Source: Dyella humicola
Lineage (GTDB): Bacteria > Pseudomonadota > Gammaproteobacteria > Xanthomonadales > Rhodanobacteraceae
NCBI RefSeq assembly: GCF_026283945.1
Contig: NZ_JAPDPC010000002.1
Span: 310,001 to 374,000, forward strand
Direction: 5' to 3'
Length of the DNA stretch: 64,000 nt
Of this stretch, positions 63,963 through 64,000 are shown in pieces. The position numbers were made by a program, and so were the translations under genes. Below the pieces are notes generated by a model. The model ran no database searches. It worked only from the letters and a program-made list of their open reading frames with translations, and was not told the DNA's origin. The number at the start of each line of letters is the position of its first letter. Position 1 is the stretch's first letter.

Positions 63963-64000
63963 GCCGCGTTACTTCCTCTCCCTATGGGGGGGAGGATCGA

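Overview
The window is about 64 kb of high-GC chromosomal DNA from a gammaproteobacterium of the Xanthomonadales. The family Rhodanobacteraceae is most likely (Dyella, Rhodanobacter or Luteibacter type). The assignment rests on the succinyl-type metX-metB-hom operon behind a SAM-I riboswitch, the pepA/holC and lptFG arrangement, the GTP-type PEP carboxykinase, and dispersed intergenic palindromes built around an ACTTTTCTTTTG hairpin. This is inference from gene content; there is no rRNA in the window. I see no tRNA, rRNA, CRISPR array, insertion sequence or prophage. Nearly everything looks like core chromosome.

Layout. 1-5.6 kb: start of a GMC oxidoreductase (cut by the window edge), an MFS or nucleotide-exchange-like transporter, a CBS protein, a bactoprenol-type glycosyltransferase, mtgA and hslO. 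6.3-12.6 kb: a large GAF-GAF-GGDEF-EAL protein, an exported protein of unknown function, and an operon of ECF sigma factor, probable anti-sigma factor and DUF4097 protein. 12.6-19.3 kb: pckG, then a TetR regulator divergent from a hydrolase-fadE-DUF4442 fatty-acid cluster. 19.4-24.8 kb: CPBP protease, prfC, a GFA protein, an M24 peptidase, a DUF1304 protein and a secreted two-repeat protein. 24.9-28.6 kb: metX-metB-hom with a stacked regulatory leader. 28.7-37.7 kb: APC permease, sdaA, a small thioredoxin-fold protein, and a YceI-cytochrome b561-YceI operon flanked by two P-loop GTPases. 37.8-46 kb: a 1192-residue hybrid histidine kinase, holC, pepA and lptFG. 46.7-52 kb: an HU-like half-domain protein, ltaE, a PHA depolymerase, an RDD protein, xerD and dsbC. 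53-64 kb: purL, a membrane protein, a glycosyltransferase, an EamA transporter, a DUF2127 protein, ybdD-cstA and def.

How parts work together. The metX-metB-hom operon makes the activated homoserine and cystathionine for methionine. Its leader holds two adjacent MetJ-type boxes against a consensus -35, then a SAM-I aptamer beginning at the predicted transcription start, then a hairpin that hides the metX ribosome binding site. The TetR, hydrolase, acyl-CoA dehydrogenase and thioesterase-like genes form a fatty-acid catabolic unit. Its promoter overlaps a possible operator and predicts a leaderless mRNA. LptF and LptG form the membrane part of the LPS exporter; lptF appears to start at CTG.

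The most unusual structure is a family of large imperfect palindromes: four copies of about 660 bp and one 834 bp relative. Each of the four is packed close to a stop codon and carries two inverted hairpin cores. The stems of these cores covary between subfamilies.
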